Shown here: one piece after another, positions 46,938 through 54,204 of the stretch
Layout: every line of letters starts with the position of its first letter
Position numbering within the stretch: the first letter of the stretch is position 1
Assembly: GCA_031268405.1 (NCBI GenBank)
Contig: JAIRXF010000006.1
Location: 23,520 to 87,519 of the forward strand
Reading direction: 5' to 3'
Source: Oscillospiraceae bacterium
Lineage (GTDB): Bacteria > Bacillota > Clostridia > Oscillospirales > Acutalibacteraceae
DNA length: 64,000 bases
Position numbers and translations under genes: made by a program
The notes under the pieces: generated by a model
The model's input: only the letters and a program-made list of their open reading frames with translations
What the model was told of the DNA's origin: nothing
Databases searched by the model: none

Positions 46938-47977
46938 ATTTTTTAGCACTAGATATTGGGGGCGCTTATACCAAAAGTGCGTTTGTGGGGTCTGGTAAAA
47001 ACAGTGTAAAAATTTTAAATACGAAAAGACATGCATTTAATTTTAGAAATAATGCCAACAATTTAGAGCATGCATTAATTGATGAACTTTGTAGTCACAT
47101 TAAAGATAATAAAAAAATAGATATTATAATAATTACTATAACTGCAGAAACTGTTGGCATCTTTAACTCTATAGATGACGGTGTTACAAAGATAGCCAGT
47201 ATTTGTGAAAAAGCTTTTTCTGAATTTAAAATTTGTTATGTATCCACCGATGGGGCTATTTATGATTATAAAAAATTAAAAGCTAATACTATAGATTTTG
47301 CTTCTGCAAACTGGGTAGCCACAAGTGAACTTGCTTCTAATTATATTGAGAACGGGCTTTTCATCGATATGGGAAGTACAACAACAGATATTATCCCAAT
47401 TAAAAATAGAGCGATTTGCCCCACTGCAACAACGGATATGACAAGGCTAATTTCTGGTGAACTGCTGTATTTGGGATTACTTAGAACGTATATAAGCAAT
47501 ATAGTTAACGGCTTGCCATTCAGAGATACTTTTATACCTTTAGCTGCTGAATTAAGATGTTTTACCGCTCACGTATATGTCGCTTTAGGATTTATAGATG
47601 AACTTGAAATGTTACATCCGTTTTCAGGGAATAAAATAAAAATTACTAAAGCCAATTCAGTAGACGCCATTGCGCGATCTGTGTGTGCAGATACTACATT
47701 ACTTAATTACGATGAAATCATAAAAATGGGGGACTACATTTATAAAGAACAAATGAGAAAAATTATAATTTCATGTAATAAAATTATAAATCACCATTGG
47801 TTTTATGGCGCAGATTTAAGGGTTATAATTACTGGAAGCGGCTCTAAAATCATTGAAAACGCGGTACGTTTTAATAAAATTGGAAAAATAATAGATAGCT
47901 CAAATATTTTTAGAGATTCAGAAAATGCAACAGCGGTGGCATTATCTATGATGGTTAATAAACATTTGAAGGGTTAA
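46934..47977 (+). CDS. mfnF: Furan-coupling synthase-like protein (MfnF family)
   Basis: A 347-residue protein of the hydantoinase/ASKHA-related family ('H4MPT-linked C1 transfer pathway protein'). Its archaeal member MfnF joins the furan diphosphate to the phenol of gamma-glutamyl-tyramine. Seen here: FLALDIGGAYTKSAFVG at the start, FIDMGSTTTDIIPIKNRAI in the middle (about residue 150), LISGELLYLGLLRTY, and GADLRVIITGSG near the C-terminus. These match the family in order. The acceptor phenol normally comes from MfnA (tyrosine decarboxylase) and MfnD, neither of which is in the operon. The tyrosine of the NYCGPAK repeats is the obvious substitute. Confidence 0.82.
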   Translation: MNFLALDIGGAYTKSAFVGSGKNSVKILNTKRHAFNFRNNANNLEHALIDELCSHIKDNKKIDIIIITITAETVGIFNSIDDGVTKIASICEKAFSEFKICYVSTDGAIYDYKKLKANTIDFASANWVATSELASNYIENGLFIDMGSTTTDIIPIKNRAICPTATTDMTRLISGELLYLGLLRTYISNIVNGLPFRDTFIPLAAELRCFTAHVYVALGFIDELEMLHPFSGNKIKITKANSVDAIARSVCADTTLLNYDEIIKMGDYIYKEQMRKIIISCNKIINHHWFYGADLRVIITGSGSKIIENAVRFNKIGKIIDSSNIFRDSENATAVALSMMVNKHLKG

Positions 47978-47988
47978 GGTGATTTGAC

Positions 47989-48741
47989 ATGAACGCATTA
48001 CAATTTAAGGTTGAAGATTACATAGAAGCTTTCGGCTTAAACAAATCGCCGCCCTCCCCCGATTATGTACTATTAGTTTTTAACAAAGATATCTACGGGG
48101 TTCTTAAATCATTATCTAATAGTAGTGATAGTGGTGAAAAAACCACCGAAACAAAATTGAAAAGAAATTTTTTTGATATTGTAGTTAACAGCATTAAATT
48201 ACGAGTGTTTTTATCGGGCGATGGGGCACCAATTGTTGGGCATTCTTTAGAAATTCTTATAAAACGTGGCGCCAAATTTATAATTGGTCTGGGTTATACG
48301 GCAAGTTTAAATAGTGAAGTATTAAAAATCGGAAATTTTTTCACCCCATCAAGTATTATAAGAACGGATGGTGTCTCGAAAAAATACGTTGATCCTTCAG
48401 TACCTTTAGTCACTAGGCGTAATTTATTAAACAATGTAGTTGACTGTATTGGCAAACACAACCATACTGTTGTTGGGGTAGGATGTAGCACAGATTCATA
48501 TTTTAGACATAATAAAAATGAAATTGATGACTATGTGGAACACGGAGCCTTAAGTTTAGATATGGAATCTGGTGCATTCACGGCTATAACAAAGCACTAC
48601 AAGGTTTCTTCTATATTAATCAATATTGTATCTGAAGAAATATTTCACGGTAATTGGAAACCAAATTATCCTCGTGCAAGAGACAAAATTAAGTTTGTTT
48701 ACAATGAATTACAAAATATTATATCTTATATTAAGGAGTAG
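47989..48741 (+). CDS. Nucleoside phosphorylase-like protein
   Basis: A 250-residue protein of the PNP/UDP phosphorylase family: FIIGLGYTASLNSEVLKIGN (compare the family 'GtcGgl...v.iGdivi'), VVGVGCSTDSYFRHN and LSLDMESGAFTAITKHY, the latter carrying the conserved ME-S ribose contact. It closes the operon. Such enzymes split nucleosides; a role in removing 5'-deoxyadenosine or S-adenosylhomocysteine produced by the radical SAM enzymes and methyltransferase is plausible. A different glycosidic substrate is also possible. A true MTA/SAH nucleosidase gene lies 1.8 kb further on. ATG 47989 follows AAGGTGA. Confidence 0.78.
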   Translation: MNALQFKVEDYIEAFGLNKSPPSPDYVLLVFNKDIYGVLKSLSNSSDSGEKTTETKLKRNFFDIVVNSIKLRVFLSGDGAPIVGHSLEILIKRGAKFIIGLGYTASLNSEVLKIGNFFTPSSIIRTDGVSKKYVDPSVPLVTRRNLLNNVVDCIGKHNHTVVGVGCSTDSYFRHNKNEIDDYVEHGALSLDMESGAFTAITKHYKVSSILINIVSEEIFHGNWKPNYPRARDKIKFVYNELQNIISYIKE

Positions 48742-48748
48742 ATTTTTT

Positions 48749-49291
48749 ATGAATAAATTTACATCCAGGTTATTTGTCGGATTTTTTATGGTTTTTTCAT
48801 TTTTTGCGTTGTGCAACATTTCAGTTTCCGCAGAAGATTGCCCCGAATGTTATAGTAAAAATTCTAGGATAACTCCGCTGATTAATCCAAAATCATGCTT
48901 AGAAAATCATGAACAATATGTTTGCGGAACTTGCGGACGTTGTATTTGTATACAAAAAAATCCAACGTGTGGTTTAAGGCGCTGGAATTTTCCATTCAAA
49001 ACTTTAGAAATCGCAAAGCTTTATTTAAGAACAGCTGAACAATGTACTGGCTCACCATGCGGTATATACGAAATAAATAACAATACGGGACGCAAATCTT
49101 ATAAAATTTTTGCCACTCGCAACCATTTAATGATGTATTTATCAAAAACCAGAAATGCATCTTGCTTAAAAAAGAAACCAGTTTTCATAAATGCTGAATT
49201 TAAAGCTTTTACAGGCACAGTTGAAAAACTTACTCCCACAGAGGTAACTAAATATTTAAGCGAAATGAGATGTAGTGTTGCGTCCCAGTAA
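48749..49291 (+). CDS. Cys-rich secreted protein of unknown function
   Basis: A 180-residue protein with a signal peptide (KFTSRLFVGFFMVFSFFAL, cleavage near VSA-ED) and many cysteines: EDCPECYS, KSCLENHEQYVCGTCGRCIC, TCGLRRWNFPFKTLEIAKL and CTGSPCGIYEI. The LRRWNFPFKTLEIAKLYLRT stretch is, in my memory, typical of a small family in gut Clostridia, often beside alkylation-repair genes. Its role is unknown. It follows the operon 7 bp after the last stop, and is expressed from the site GGAG at 48734. A shortened, frameshifted second copy lies at 50202-50431. Confidence 0.75.
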   Translation: MNKFTSRLFVGFFMVFSFFALCNISVSAEDCPECYSKNSRITPLINPKSCLENHEQYVCGTCGRCICIQKNPTCGLRRWNFPFKTLEIAKLYLRTAEQCTGSPCGIYEINNNTGRKSYKIFATRNHLMMYLSKTRNASCLKKKPVFINAEFKAFTGTVEKLTPTEVTKYLSEMRCSVASQ

Positions 49292-49428
49292 GAAGAACTC
49301 GTAAAGCTTCATTTTTAGATGATTCTCCTTACGAATCTGAGAAAATTGTTGGCCAACAAAAAAACGTCGTGTGCCAGCACCAAAAAACGTAAATGGAAGA
49401 AGAATCAAGTGATGACGCGGGGGGAACA

Positions 49429-50181
49429 ATGAATTGGGAAGAAATGTGGTCGGAAGAAAAACATAGCGCATTTTTAAAGCACTTAGAAACATTTGCAGAC
49501 GCAAAATATAAGGCGTTTAATTGCAGGCTTGTAAATGATGATTCTGTTGAATATATTGGAGTTCGTACGCCGGTTTTAAGAGGCATTGCCAAAAAGATTG
49601 CTTGTGGCGATTATAAAGGTTTTATAAGATGTAATACTGGTAAATATTACGAAGAAAGAGCAATTCAGGGTTTTATTATAAGTTATGTGAAAGTGAATTA
49701 TGAAGAACTTATGAAAATGCTCGGGGGATTTATACCTCACATTTCCAGTTGGGCTTTAACAGATATGCCGGCTACTAAATTCAAGCAAATTCTTGAAAAT
49801 AAAGAAGTTGCCTTTGAAGCGATTTCTGCCTTCACAAGATCTAGCAATCCTTGGGAAGCTCGATTTGGTTTAATTCTATTATTGAAAATATATGTTGACG
49901 AAACGTATATATCAAGAATTTTAGATATTTGTAATTCCATGAATACTACGCATCCTTGTTGTATAGATGGAGATATTCCTTGTTATGTGAAGATGGGTAA
50001 TGCGTGGTTAATTTCGGAATGCTATATTAAGTATCCTGCCGCAACAGAAATACTACTGCAACGTAAAACTTTAGATGCGTGGACTCAAAATAAGGCTATA
50101 CAAAAAATCAAAGAATCTTTTAGGGTCAATGAAACTGCAAAGAAAAGAGCAAAACGCTATAAAATAGTTATGTCGGGGTAA
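49429..50181 (+). CDS. alkD: AlkD-family DNA alkylation repair protein
   Basis: A 250-residue HEAT-repeat protein of the AlkD family, which excises bulky or positively charged alkylated bases. Matches: EYIGVRTPVLRGIAKKIA, EERAIQGFIISYV, a conserved ISSWALTDM (the WxxxD active-site pattern) and NPWEARFGLILLL with Trp and Arg. ATG 49429 has GGGGGGAA five bases upstream; a longer frame from 49393 lacks a site. It sits between the Cys-rich protein and its pseudogene copy. A remnant of another alkylation-repair gene lies at 51415-51692. Confidence 0.88.
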   Translation: MNWEEMWSEEKHSAFLKHLETFADAKYKAFNCRLVNDDSVEYIGVRTPVLRGIAKKIACGDYKGFIRCNTGKYYEERAIQGFIISYVKVNYEELMKMLGGFIPHISSWALTDMPATKFKQILENKEVAFEAISAFTRSSNPWEARFGLILLLKIYVDETYISRILDICNSMNTTHPCCIDGDIPCYVKMGNAWLISECYIKYPAATEILLQRKTLDAWTQNKAIQKIKESFRVNETAKKRAKRYKIVMSG

Positions 50182-50201
50182 CGTTTTCACTTAAGACGGG
50201 G

Positions 50202-50431
50202 GTATTTACGAAAAAACTTTTCACCAAAGCTCGGGGAGGTTGTTTACAACTCTTTTATTATTTGTGTCATGTGATGTAATAGTTTTTGCTGATAAAAATT
50301 GCGGGGCATGCTACAAGTATTTAAAAAATCATAAACAATGTATTTTGTGGTGCACACGATAGTTAGTGCCGATAAACTTGAGTATACCAGATGACACCAT
50401 AAAAGAAGTGACAAGTGATATTCTGGGGTAA
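50202..50431 (+). pseudogene. Decayed, truncated copy of the Cys-rich secreted protein
   Basis: Fragments parallel the protein at 48749. FTKKLFTK occurs in one frame at 50205. After a shift, a hydrophobic signal-like LLLFVSCDVIVFADKNC continues into GACYKYLKNHKQCILW and stops at 50362, matching CPECYSKN...CLENHEQYVC. A last piece, IPDDTIKEVTSDILG (ending 50431), parallels TPTEVTKYLSEM at the C-terminus. The middle is missing. This explains most of the 50182-50494 gap. Confidence 0.6.
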
Positions 50432-50494
50432 TTATGAATTTGAAAATATCATAGGATCGTGATTAAAAAGATGATAAAACAAATAAGGGGGGAA

Positions 50495-51187
50495 ATGATA
50501 GGAATAATTTGCGCGGAGCAAAAGGAGATAAATGAGATTTTAAAATTGATGACAAACAAAAATGAAGAAAATTTTAGGTCCTTCAAATTTATTAAAGGCG
50601 AAATAAATAATCATGATTGTACGGCAGTCTTAAGCGGCGTTGGCAAAGTATCTTCAGCTATTTGCACGCAAGTTTTAATTTTCAAATATTCTCCCGATAT
50701 TATTTTAAATGTTGGGGTTGCCGGTGGAATATCCGAAAAAATAAATATTGGTGATGTTGTTATTGCCAATAATGTTGTTCAACATGATTTTGACGTTTCC
50801 ATCTTCCCTAACAGAAAAAGGGGGGAAATTCCAGCGCTAAGTCTGGTTCAAATACCCTGCAGTACTTGGGTTATAGAAAAAATTTTAAATTCTGCTAAAA
50901 GTATTAGCAATGTTAAAGTCCACAACGGAACAATTGTTTCTGGAGATCAGTTTATCAACTGCCCCAACAAGCTATTGGGGCTAAATACGGATTTTGGCGG
51001 GATTGCTTGTGAAATGGAAGCCGGTGCAATCGGACAGACATGTTTTGTAAATAAAGTTGATTTTGGCATTATTCGTTCAATTTCGGATAATGCAAATTCT
51101 GATGCCAAAATAAATTTTGAAGAATTTATTGAACAATCATCTATGAATGCAGCCAGTATTTTATCGGCATTTATTAGATCAATTTAA
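50495..51187 (+). CDS. mtnN: 5'-methylthioadenosine/S-adenosylhomocysteine nucleosidase
   Basis: A 230-residue enzyme that hydrolyses the N-glycosidic bond of MTA, SAH and 5'-deoxyadenosine, preventing product inhibition of SAM enzymes. It starts MIGIICAEQKEI and has TAVLSGVGKVSSAI, DIILNVGVAGGIS and VSGDQFIN. ACEMEAGAIGQTC carries the conserved Glu-Met-Glu, and the catalytic Asp follows in IRSISDNAN. ATG 50495 was chosen because the family begins there and AGGGGGG lies upstream; the frame to GTG 50459 is unlikely. It is near, but separate from, the radical SAM operon, and would serve it. Confidence 0.93.
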   Translation: MIGIICAEQKEINEILKLMTNKNEENFRSFKFIKGEINNHDCTAVLSGVGKVSSAICTQVLIFKYSPDIILNVGVAGGISEKINIGDVVIANNVVQHDFDVSIFPNRKRGEIPALSLVQIPCSTWVIEKILNSAKSISNVKVHNGTIVSGDQFINCPNKLLGLNTDFGGIACEMEAGAIGQTCFVNKVDFGIIRSISDNANSDAKINFEEFIEQSSMNAASILSAFIRSI

Positions 51188-51414
51188 AGCAAAAGTTTCT
51201 TCTATTTATCTAAATTTAAGGGGGGAATTTACTTTATAACGGGCGATTCAACCTCATTTTAATACGCCCTCCTAGAAAATTGCTTCTACTTGTGTTATTA
51301 TTTTACCATAAATTCAAATTTATTTAAGCTGTAAAAACAATTCGAAAAGTAAACATACAAAAAAGCTTCAAATCAACTCAAAAAGTATTTTAGGGGCAAA
51401 AGAAAAATTTTGAG

Positions 51415-51692
51415 GTGTCGCTATCTGCGAAAGACAAGGAATTTCAAAATAAAGCCCGAAACATACTAAAGCTTATTCTCTGGGGTGAAACTCGGGCTTA
51501 TAAAGAAATTGCAGAAAAAACAAACTCATCCAAAGCACACAGAATGTTGGTTTGGCAAACAATAAAAATCCTACTTGTGTAATAATCCTTTCTCACGGAG
51601 TAGTTAGCAACAATAAACCCTTGGTTGGGTATGAATTTGATGTTAAAATAAAAAACTTACTTGATTGGGAAAACATAAATAGGGGTTGTTTT
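51415..51692 (+). pseudogene. Remnant of an O6-alkylguanine-DNA methyltransferase (Ogt)
   Basis: In one frame from 51415, LKLILWGETRAYKEIAEKTN matches the Ogt core 'vPyGeTrTYgeIA'. Around 51570 the frame shifts, and NKNPTCVIILSHGVVSNNK and LVGYEFDVKIKNLLDWEN continue it, where functional proteins read NPxxxIIPCHRVV. The catalytic Cys is Ser, the Arg after His is Gly, the frame is broken by a TAA (51580-51582), and the N-terminal domain is missing. A new ATG gene starts at 51693. Confidence 0.7.
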
Positions 51693-51911
51693 ATGGGAAT
51701 TACAAAAATCATTAAGGGAGGGTGCGTAATTCTTTTTTTCTGCATCTGCCTTTTATTGTTCGCAATGGGGGGGAATTTCCTGGCAAATAAATTTAAAAAA
51801 GATATGTTTAAGGCGTACTCTAAAACTGAAGTGTTTTTAGAAGAATATATTCTAGATATTGAAAAAAATATGGGAATCAAAATTGAAGATATATGGCAAT
51901 TTTTAACCTGA
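51693..51911 (+). CDS. Small membrane protein of unknown function
   Basis: A 72-residue protein with a single N-terminal membrane span (about residues 9-31, GCVILFFCICLLLFAMGGNF) and a charged C-terminal tail of about 40 residues (KKDMFKAYSKTEVFLEEYI). I do not recognise it. ATG 51693 follows AGGGG at 51681-51685. The open frame that continues upstream belongs to the decayed Ogt gene, so the fused frame from 51552 is not a real protein. Confidence 0.5.
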   Translation: MGITKIIKGGCVILFFCICLLLFAMGGNFLANKFKKDMFKAYSKTEVFLEEYILDIEKNMGIKIEDIWQFLT

Positions 51912-52045
51912 AATTACAAGTGCGGGGCGAAAATTTATTTGAATTTTTTATTTCGTATAAACATATGTTTCAAAATAGCTTATTTTGTCATTTTAAACTA
52001 CAAACCATTTTAAAGTAACTTAATGGCGATTTTGAGGTTGCAAAT

Positions 52046-52660
52046 TTGGAATTTAATATCAGAGGGCTAAGAATTGGCTTAACTTTTCAGACTATGGCCT
52101 TAATGGTTCTTGCCTTACTTTTATTTGAAAGCAGTAATAGTAATGGCATCTGGGTAATACTCGCAATAATTTTGCACGAGTTCGGTCACATATTTACAAT
52201 GAGTGCTCTAAAAAGCAAACCGCAAAAAATCTTACTTGGAAATTTTAATGTATGTATAATTGATCAAAAATACTATCAAAGAACTTTTGGGCAAGATTTA
52301 TGTATTTTAATTGCCGGACCTCTTGCCAATATAATTGCAGCGTGTTTGGCGTATTTAATTTATTGTAAATTTCAGCAACAGTGGTTGTGTGGGATATTTT
52401 TGTCTAATATTTTTTTGGGGATTTTTAATTTGCTGCCCGTATCATGTTTGGATGGTGGGCAAATTTTTCTTCAGTTTCTTTTACTAAAATTGAGTGAAAA
52501 TAAAGCTAAATTTATTGCTTCGACCATTTCTTTTATGATTCTTGTGTTGCTGTTAGTTCTGGGCATCATGTCCGCTTTTAGCGAAATCATGAATTTTTCC
52601 CTTCTTTTTCTCTCCTTATATTTGTTAATGGTGGTATTTATAAAAAAAGATATGCATTAG
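52046..52660 (+). CDS. Site-2-protease-type membrane metalloprotease (SpoIVFB-like)
   Basis: A 204-residue M50 protease with about six membrane spans. The zinc site HEFGH (residues near 44-48, in LAIILHEFGHIFTMS) and the third-ligand motif FNLLPVSCLDGGQIFLQ (LDGG) are both intact. In Firmicutes SpoIVFB cleaves pro-sigmaK in the mother cell; short M50 proteins also include regulators unrelated to sporulation. No spoIVFA partner is adjacent, so assignment as SpoIVFB is only probable. The start is TTG 52046 with GAGG nine bases upstream. It stands alone between the small membrane gene and rplS. Confidence 0.75.
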   Translation: MEFNIRGLRIGLTFQTMALMVLALLLFESSNSNGIWVILAIILHEFGHIFTMSALKSKPQKILLGNFNVCIIDQKYYQRTFGQDLCILIAGPLANIIAACLAYLIYCKFQQQWLCGIFLSNIFLGIFNLLPVSCLDGGQIFLQFLLLKLSENKAKFIASTISFMILVLLLVLGIMSAFSEIMNFSLLFLSLYLLMVVFIKKDMH

Positions 52661-52883
52661 AAAATCTATTTGTTTGCAGGATTTATTTAAAACACCCCCC
52701 CCTTTTTTTTAATGCGAATTTTTCTGAAATTATATTGGACAAAATTGGATCTTTTAATTTATTCTCCAATTAATTAAATAAAACTTAAATATGCTCAAGA
52801 ATACACTTAACCCCTCCCAGTTGAGAGTAATTGTTTTGATAAAATTTATGTTCATACGCAGGGTTTATCTTTATTCAAATAAC

Positions 52884-52913
52884 TTGAAAAATACCTAACT
52901 AATGTGGTACACT
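52884..52913 (+). promoter_or_regulatory. Probable sigma-A promoter of rplS
   Basis: TTGAAA at 52884-52889 and TACACT at 52908-52913 are separated by 18 bases, just before the leader hairpin and the rplS ribosome binding site GGAGG. Confidence 0.5.
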
Positions 52914-52920
52914 AAATTAA

Positions 52921-52945
52921 GGTTGTTTGGCAACTTTGAACAACC
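52921..52945 (+). promoter_or_regulatory. L19 leader-like hairpin before rplS
   Basis: A perfect 7-bp stem, GGTTGTT/AACAACC, with an 11-nt loop directly upstream of the GGAGG site (52959-52963) and the rplS ATG. The position and sequence look like the ribosomal-protein L19 autoregulatory leader known from Firmicutes. Confidence 0.4.
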
Positions 52946-52971
52946 ATTAGTAAATTTTGGAGGATTTAGCA

Positions 52972-53319
52972 ATGAATGCATTAAATTTAATCGCCTCTGA
53001 CTGTCAAAGAAAAGAACCCCTGGAGTCATTTAATGTGGGTGACACAGTCATCGTGAATGTCGAAATAAAAGAGGGCGAAAAGAAAAGAATCCAGGTTTTT
53101 AAGGGCATAGTAATTTGCTTTAAGGGCTCGGGAGTTACTCGTAATTTTACTGTTCGTCGCGTATCTCACGGCGTTGGTGTGGAAAGAATTTTCCCAATTC
53201 ATTCCCCAAATGTTCATTCTATTGAGATCGTAAGAAGAGGAAGAGTAAGAAGGGCCAAGCTTTATTATTTGCGTGGTAGGGTTGGCAAAGCTGTTAGAGT
53301 CAAGGAAAAAATCGTTTAA
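52972..53319 (+). CDS. rplS: Ribosomal protein L19
   Basis: A 115-residue large-subunit protein at the 30S-50S interface. It has the standard family sequence: FNVGDTVIVNVEIKEGEKKRIQVFKGIVI, then TRNFTVRRVSHGVGVERIFP and HSPNVHSIEIVRRGRVRRAK, and YYLRGRVGKAVRVKEK at the end. The ATG at 52972 after GGAGG is chosen over a longer frame from 52957. It is preceded by a leader hairpin for autoregulation and followed by lepB and rbgA, a common Firmicute order (rplS-lepB-rbgA). Confidence 0.97.
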   Translation: MNALNLIASDCQRKEPLESFNVGDTVIVNVEIKEGEKKRIQVFKGIVICFKGSGVTRNFTVRRVSHGVGVERIFPIHSPNVHSIEIVRRGRVRRAKLYYLRGRVGKAVRVKEKIV

Positions 53320-53430
53320 CTAAGATGTTTTATGTTTTACACGTGAGTAGGTTTAGAAGTTATGCTACATATAGCGAACTCTCATTTGCGGCGTGTTGTT
53401 TGTTTTATCATTAAGGGGGGTTTTTAAGGC

Positions 53431-54003
53431 GTGACTGAAAGTGAATTAAAGGACTCACCAAAACAAGTTAACAAAGGTGTGGCCATTTTATTTGAGATAG
53501 TAGAAGTGATGGTTTTATCTTTAGTGTCGGTTTTTTTGGTAAGCACGTTTGTATATAAACAGGTAAATGTAGTCGGTAATTCTATGTTTCCCACTCTTCA
53601 TGACGGAGATCGCGTTATTTTGTTCAGATATATTTTTTCGCAACCAAAGAATGGCGATGTAGTTGTTGTTACTAATTCAAAAATACCGGGTCATAAAAAT
53701 ATAATAAAAAGAATAATAGCATCCGAGGGCCAAAAATTGAAAATAAACTCCAAGAAGGGTGAAGTTTATTTGGACGGAGTTTTGCAGGACGAGCCCTACA
53801 TTAAGGAGCCAACTAAAAATTTATTGGATTTGAAAGATGACGAAGAAACTTTAGTACCCAGAAATCATTATTTTGTCATGGGAGACGCTAGAAATCATTC
53901 AACCGACAGTAGAGCAAAAATTGTTGGATTTGTAGATAAAAAAGATATTTTGGGCAAAACATCTTTAGTTGTGTACCCTCTTGATCGCTTTAAAGTTATG
54001 TGA
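53431..54003 (+). CDS. lepB: Signal peptidase I
   Basis: A 190-residue membrane-anchored serine protease that removes signal peptides from exported proteins. One N-terminal membrane span (about 18-42), the catalytic Ser in VVGNSMFPTLHDGDRV, the general-base Lys in IIKRIIASEGQKL, and the FVMGDARNHSTDSR box are all present. The GTG start follows AAGGGGGG. It lies between rplS and rbgA, as in other Firmicutes, and is followed by a strong terminator at 54042-54081. Confidence 0.96.
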   Translation: MTESELKDSPKQVNKGVAILFEIVEVMVLSLVSVFLVSTFVYKQVNVVGNSMFPTLHDGDRVILFRYIFSQPKNGDVVVVTNSKIPGHKNIIKRIIASEGQKLKINSKKGEVYLDGVLQDEPYIKEPTKNLLDLKDDEETLVPRNHYFVMGDARNHSTDSRAKIVGFVDKKDILGKTSLVVYPLDRFKVM

Positions 54004-54041
54004 ATATTGTCTTTGACGAGATGATATTGCACTCGCAAAAC

Positions 54042-54081
54042 CCCTCTGGTTATTTTTTGTAATCCCAGAGGGTGTGTTTTT
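54042..54081 (+). terminator. Rho-independent terminator after lepB
   Basis: Stem CCCTCTGG (54042-54049) pairs with CCAGAGGG (54065-54072) and is followed by TGTGTTTTT. It lies 39 bp beyond the lepB stop. Confidence 0.8.
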
Positions 54082-54204
54082 GATGGTTTAAAAATATCGT
54101 TAGATTTTTTTGAATTACCACAAACACTCGAACTTTAAATACTGTTTAATTTATATTAAATTTAATTGAGAACTATTTTATTGGGATTTTAAGGACTGAT
54201 TTTA

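Larger units (their letters stand above)
28427..48741 (+). other. Putative RiPP/furan-peptide biosynthetic operon (22 genes)
   Basis: Twenty-two plus-strand genes in 20.3 kb with gaps mostly under 40 bp and several overlaps (32632/32648, 39142, 40274/40290, 42378/42381, 46934/46937), which implies one transcript. Order: ABC ATPase, ABC permease, nitrilase-like 1, papain-fold protein, repeat peptide, GyrI-like, MfnB-like, two Asn-synthetase-like, methyltransferase, nitrilase-like 2 and 3, HisA-like, radical SAM 1, nitrilase-like/amidohydrolase fusion, MfnE-like, two TldD/E-like, M24-like, radical SAM 2, MfnF-like and phosphorylase-like. The combination of a repetitive Cys/Tyr peptide, radical SAM/SPASM enzymes and an exporter is typical of RiPP clusters. 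The methanofuran-type genes are not typical of them. The boundaries are inferred from spacing and function. Confidence 0.75.
52661..52971. other. rplS upstream region
   Basis: 311 bp. It holds a run of eight C followed by eight or nine T near 52694-52710, then a promoter-like pair and the L19 leader-like hairpin, both listed separately. No coding sequence seen. Confidence 0.5.

Noticed and set aside
28427..48741. Reading the operon as an ordinary lasso-peptide cluster because of the asparagine-synthetase-like genes
   Set aside because: The precursor has three short repeats and no lasso-type leader/core with an acceptor Asp/Glu at 7-9; no PqqD-like element or transglutaminase-type B2 protease is seen.
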